Origin: Rotaria sordida
Taxonomy: Eukaryota; Rotifera; Eurotatoria; Philodinida; Philodinidae
NCBI GenBank assembly: GCA_905250125.1
Contig: CAJNOL010000609.1
Coordinates: forward strand, 54,507-118,506
DNA length: 64,000 nucleotides
Direction: 5' to 3'
Part shown: positions 59,947 through 64,000 of the stretch, in pieces
Layout: each line of letters starts with the position of its first letter
How positions within the stretch are numbered: the first letter of the stretch is position 1
The notes under the pieces: generated by a model
What the model saw: the letters and a program-made list of their open reading frames with translations, nothing else
What the model was told of the DNA's origin: nothing
Databases searched by the model: none
Translations under genes and position numbers: made by a program

Positions 59947-60885
59947 GGGTGGTCCATAAAGAATGACCTACTAAGTATTTTGTGAATATTTCTCGCAATA
60001 GCTGATGGTTTGACTTGAATTTTTTTTCAAAAGACAGTGCGTAAAATTCTCTACAAAATCTTGTAAGAGAAGTTCTTCAAAAGCATAACTGGAAAACTAT
60101 ATCTAGATAGTAGTAGTATATTCGAAAAAGGTTCACTTTCAAGCTTCTATTTTTGTTTTTTTTTTCAGTTTTGCGCTGCTGTTTGATCACAAACAGAAAC
60201 ATTTGAGTACCTCATTTGGTAGCCCACGAAAAGCTCTGAGTTGAGCGAGTACTTTTTTATGGCATACTGTACATCTAGCCAAACAAAACATTTTGTTTGA
60301 CCTCTCTTATCCACGTTTTAAAGATCTTCCACACAGGTTTTCCAAAGTTTTTATTTAGTTAAACTGTATTTTCAATTAATACGGATTCAACTTTATTACT
60401 ATCTTGAGGGAAATTATTTTTCTGCAATTTAGACCCGAGAGAATTGTTGTAAAGATTTTTCTTTTCTGTGATAAGTGGTACGATTAAGAAGTGTAATCAG
60501 TGGCACCAATCTGTTTTTCAAAAAGATTGACTATTGGAACGCCACAAAGTTATCTGGAGATTGTTTTTCTGAGCTCTATTAGAAACAGTACACTTAAAAA
60601 CATAGGAAGCTTGCTTTAGAATAGCCTGAAATCTGTTTAATCAGAGGAGAAGAAATAATTAGTTTCATGAAAAAAGTCACTTTGAAAGTGAGAGTTTTTA
60701 GAGTATACGCTGTTGATAAGATACAACTTTTGAGTTATGCTTTTGAGAAGCTTCTCTTATGGGATTTTGCAGAGAATTTTACGAGCTATCTTTTGGAAAC
60801 AGCTCAAGTCAAATCATGAACGATTGAGAGAGATATTCACAAAATACTTAGAGGGTCATTCTTATGAGCCACCTGTTACAATCAT
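59947..60885. mobile_element. Non-autonomous DNA element with ~200-bp terminal inverted repeats
   Basis: Left end GGTGGTCCATAAAGAATGAC pairs with the right end read in reverse, GGTGGCTCATAAGAATGACC. Similarity continues through AAGTATTTTGTGAATAT, TTTGACTTGA, GTAAAATTCTCT, CAAAATC, TCAAAAGCATAACT and on to CACTTTCAA, about 200 bp per side. The interior (60180-60650) has no coding frame. No clear target-site duplication could be fixed. The superfamily is unknown. Confidence 0.72.
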
Positions 60886-62410
60886 AGTCTAATCAGAAAG
60901 AAGTTTATAACTTAAAAATAAAGTAATTTAGTCGATTCTTCTTTTTTTTTGTTTTCGATGACATAGAAACTGAATAAATGTTCCATGTATATACAATCGT
61001 CATGCTGACGAATCAATGAAGAAAACAATTTGTTCCGAAATGAATCATATTTGTTTGACGGAGTTACAGGTGTGAAAGATTGATTTTTTTACGTTTCAAA
61101 TGTATGTTTATTATTTACTTATGTTGTCGATACGTGGAGAATGTCCTCAAGCGTGAACAAAATATTATATTTGTTTATGACTAAGCTATGAATGAAATTT
61201 CATTTAGCTATCCATTTTCTGAGAAAACAAATGCAATTAAAATTAATCATTAACTAATCAGATAGAACTGTAAAAATTGTGCAAATCGGTATGCTCATAA
61301 TCCATCGATTTTATGAATACTGACCATTGCAGTTTTTTGAACTGAAACAAATGTACGGTTGTTGATATTTCGAACAAATTTTGCGAATGAAAAGATAGTT
61401 TTATTCGGTTCAACAATAGAATAAATGAAATAAGAGACAACGATCAATGTAAAAATCAACACGTCCAACAATGCACAGGTTAATTGAGTTTCTATATAAG
61501 ATCGTTGAATCAGTTGTATTTTAAAATTAGCTTATGATACAGTTCTTAAAAGAATTTTTTAGAAGATATCTATTATAACTATTGCATCTATATAACAAAT
61601 CATTGGGTTATAAAAGAGCATATATAAAATACTTGAAGATTTTTCTCATAATAAATCGAAAGATAATAAATATTTCATTAAATACGTGGTATCATGCACA
61701 TATCTTATTTCTGATTGTCTACAATTATTTCACTGGTACATACTCGACATTGTTTATGACTACTTGATAACGTCAACGATTTCGAGTGTCATTTTTAAGA
61801 GAATAAAAACCATTTTAAACATATCAAAGTCATGATTAACAGTTACTATTTGATAATAATTTTTCGTTCTGTGTTCTAAAAAGATCTATTCTCATTCGAA
61901 ACGAAAATTTTAAAACATATAAAAATCTACTTATGAATCACTTTCATAAATGTTCCTGTGATTGATTACAATCAAATTTATAGAGGAATTGATTCATTAA
62001 GGCTTTCCTAATTTCTAAAAGATTATTCATTTTAATGACTTTTCAAGTATTTTACAATAGTATACATATATATAACTCTTTTGGCTAATATGATGTCATC
62101 AATATTGGAAGTCAAGAGTTGTGCAATATTAATGTACATTTAGCAAAGTATCTCTTATATCAGAATGTCAATACTTCTAGGAAAACTATAAGTTTGCAAA
62201 AATGAGTGAAATATAGTCATAAAAACAATATATTTCGTTCGTTTATGATCACTAACAGCGATAAGACATTAAATATGTGATGACTTCTTTATTACGTTAA
62301 CAGTTATTGAAATATACATACAAGCATTGAAAAAAAACGATCGTGGGCGTTCTTATCAGTCTACGATTAGGCGAAAAAGCACAGCTATTATTCATGTGGA
62401 AGTAACAAAC
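60886..62410. other. Intergenic, nothing recognised
   Basis: AT-rich; short frames only, with no splice-supported exons or repeats noticed. Confidence 0.5.
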
Positions 62411-62418
62411 AAATTTAG

Positions 62419-62426
62419 TATAAATA
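62419..62426 (+). promoter_or_regulatory. TATA box of the mucin-like gene
   Basis: TATAAATA about 160 nt upstream of the ATG; it implies a 5' UTR of roughly 130 nt. Confidence 0.4.
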
Positions 62427-62585
62427 CGAATACCGTTTGATATAGATCTCATTCGATCTGGCTAAAGCAGCGGATTACATCAAGACTCAAGTAACGTTTA
62501 TTATTTTGTTTTATTCCAACGACGATTAACGAAAAATTCAATAGAAAAATGCACACTTTATACACCATTATAGGTTTGATATAAT

Positions 62586-63258
62586 ATGTCAATTGGAAAA
62601 TTATATGAATTTTTCTTTGTAGTTTTGCTTTTCACATTGATCATCTGCAATTGTCAAGATGATTCTACCATGAGCACTGATGGATTAGGTTTATCATTAA
62701 TAACTTCTAGTAGTATAGCCTTATCTATTATAGATTCCACTGTTTTAGAGTTATTTGAGAACAGCACAAGTAGTTCAAATGTCATTCACTCAACATCAAC
62801 TATTACAAGCACATATGGAGAAAATTTTAGTAACACCATTGAGTTAAATACAAATCCAACTAGTGAAAGTTTCACTACAAATAGTATGCGCTCACTTCTT
62901 GTAAATTCAATTAGTAATTTTTTATCTGTCCTTTAGTTCTAACAGATGATAGTGGAACGCATATCACAAGTTACACAACATCTACAACAAGCACAACATC
63001 TGCAACAAGTACAACATCTTCAACAAACGAAACTACAACAGAACTTCCTTCTTCATGTAAACTATGAATTATTTCAACTTCTAGGTTAAATTTATAACAT
63101 TTTTTTTTCATATTTCAGCAAAGACTAACTTAGCTTTAATTCTTGGTCTGTCACTGGGTCTTGGTATACCGTTGTTAATTGGTATTGGTGTTGGTATTAT
63201 CTGGTATTGCAAACGGGGAAGCGCTAGGGTCAATACAGTCCAAAGAGAAGCTTTGTAG
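62586..63258 (+). CDS. Mucin-like single-pass membrane protein
   Basis: 185-aa type I membrane protein in three exons (62586-62883, 62937-63056, 63119-63258), with introns of 53 and 62 nt, phase 1 at both. Residues 1-23 form a signal peptide (FFFVVLLFTLIICNCQ). The ectodomain (about 24-140) is Ser/Thr-rich, with a tract of TTS/TST repeats in exon 2 (TTSTTSTTSATSTTSST), so heavy O-glycosylation is expected. A Gly-rich transmembrane helix (about 144-166, GLSLGLGIPLLIGIGVGI) is followed by the stop-transfer sequence YCKRGS and a short tail. No globular domain is seen. TATAAATA lies at 62419 and AATAAA near 63521. Related mucin-like surface proteins evolve fast, so orthology is not assignable. 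Confidence 0.75.
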
Positions 63259-64000
63259 TACCGTGACGAAACAAAGCTATTGTGATTAACAATAATATTT
63301 TTTGATAATCTAGCAATCTTTATCAAACAGATCAAATTTGTTTTTTTCTCTTCTTTTTGTTAAGCTATGAAATTATAAGCAAAAATCTCGAACTCATGAA
63401 ATTATTCTGTTGAATTGAAAACAAAATTTTTGTACTTAGAAATGAAAAATTAAATTATATTTCAACACAAAAAAAGATACTTTTCATGTATTCCATTTTT
63501 TTGATCATTTTTAAACAACAAATAAATAAATAATACAATTCTTTATGCAATTCTTTTCAACAGATGAACTAGAATAGAACTTGATTAAAACATACGAAAT
63601 CAAACGAAATATTACGTAATTTTTTTCTTTTTATTATTCTGCTATCATTTTGATAATATTTTAAGTCATATTCATTTGACATCGATATTTATTTTTTGAC
63701 CGCACTAAAATATATTATACATGAATGATATTGTTATTGTCTTATTTCTCTTACTGAAAATATATCAAAGTTTTTTTTTTTTGTTGGAGGAGTTCCTGTA
63801 CACATAGAACTTTTTCTATATATTCTTGGATTTAAAATCATATACTTATCTATGACTAATCGCGAAGTGAAATGATGGAGTATATTTTTTTAAATGTAAT
63901 TAACGGATTTGTTGTTTTGATCTTTATGAGTAACGCTAACTGAATTTGAAATTAGAAGACAATCTTTTAGTATAGCCATTGTGGAACTAAAATACGGCAC

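Overview
The window looks like a stretch of an animal nuclear genome. It is strongly AT-rich. Genes have short GT-AG introns (about 45-85 nt) plus a few long introns, and gene-poor, repeat-filled DNA separates them. The gene content is metazoan: a mucolipin (TRPML) channel, a rhodopsin-like GPCR, an OVCA2-type hydrolase, Ly6/uPAR-type domains, a B-box protein and an AADAC-type esterase. Several details suggest a bdelloid rotifer, possibly Rotaria-like, but this is inference: a single-exon divergent GPCR, F-box and B-box proteins, decayed DDE transposase, and interstitial (TGTGGG)n tracts matching the telomere repeat I recall for bdelloids. No sequence search was possible.

Layout. 1-14.9 kb: no secure gene. 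It holds two tandem arrays with an exact 135-bp period (4.9-5.7 and 8.3-9.0 kb), a shared leader in front of each, three telomere-like G-rich/C-rich inverted tracts, and two GC-rich hairpins that resemble Helitron 3' ends. 14.9-20.6 kb: ten-exon TRPML gene (+) with a 2.7-kb intron containing a possible solo LTR and a decayed Cys-rich mobile-element fragment. 20.6-27.8 kb: tRNA-like gene, a histone-H3-like fragment and a foldback element. 27.9-28.8 kb: GPCR (+), followed by a 560-bp minisatellite of an 8-bp unit. 30-30.9 kb: broken pogo/Tigger-like transposase (-). 32.1-32.8 kb: EF-hand protein (+). 34.9-35.5 kb: OVCA2-like serine hydrolase (-). 36.0-36.4 kb: two small inverted repeats.

37.2 kb is an assembly gap of 100 N. 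After it come a convergent pair of Ly6/uPAR-type genes, a secreted six-cysteine protein tentatively of the MRH type (-), and a B-box protein (-) at 42.4-43.5 kb. 44.3-44.9 kb is a long foldback element. Next are a tiny two-exon gene at 47.5 kb (-), an F-box protein (-) at 49.2-50.2 kb, a purine-rich minisatellite at 51.6 kb, a five-exon AADAC/HSL-type esterase (+) at 53.8-56.4 kb, a small spliced membrane protein (-) at 59.4-59.8 kb, a 0.94-kb element with long terminal inverted repeats at 59.9-60.9 kb, and a mucin-like type I membrane protein (+) at 62.6-63.3 kb.

The genes do not form an operon or a single pathway. Several encode cell-surface or secreted products (GPCR, two Ly6-type proteins, MRH-like protein, mucin-like protein), and two encode lipid or ester hydrolases. 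The most unusual material is in the non-coding DNA: the 135-bp arrays with their leader family, the repeated association with inverted telomere-like tracts, and at least four independent foldback elements.
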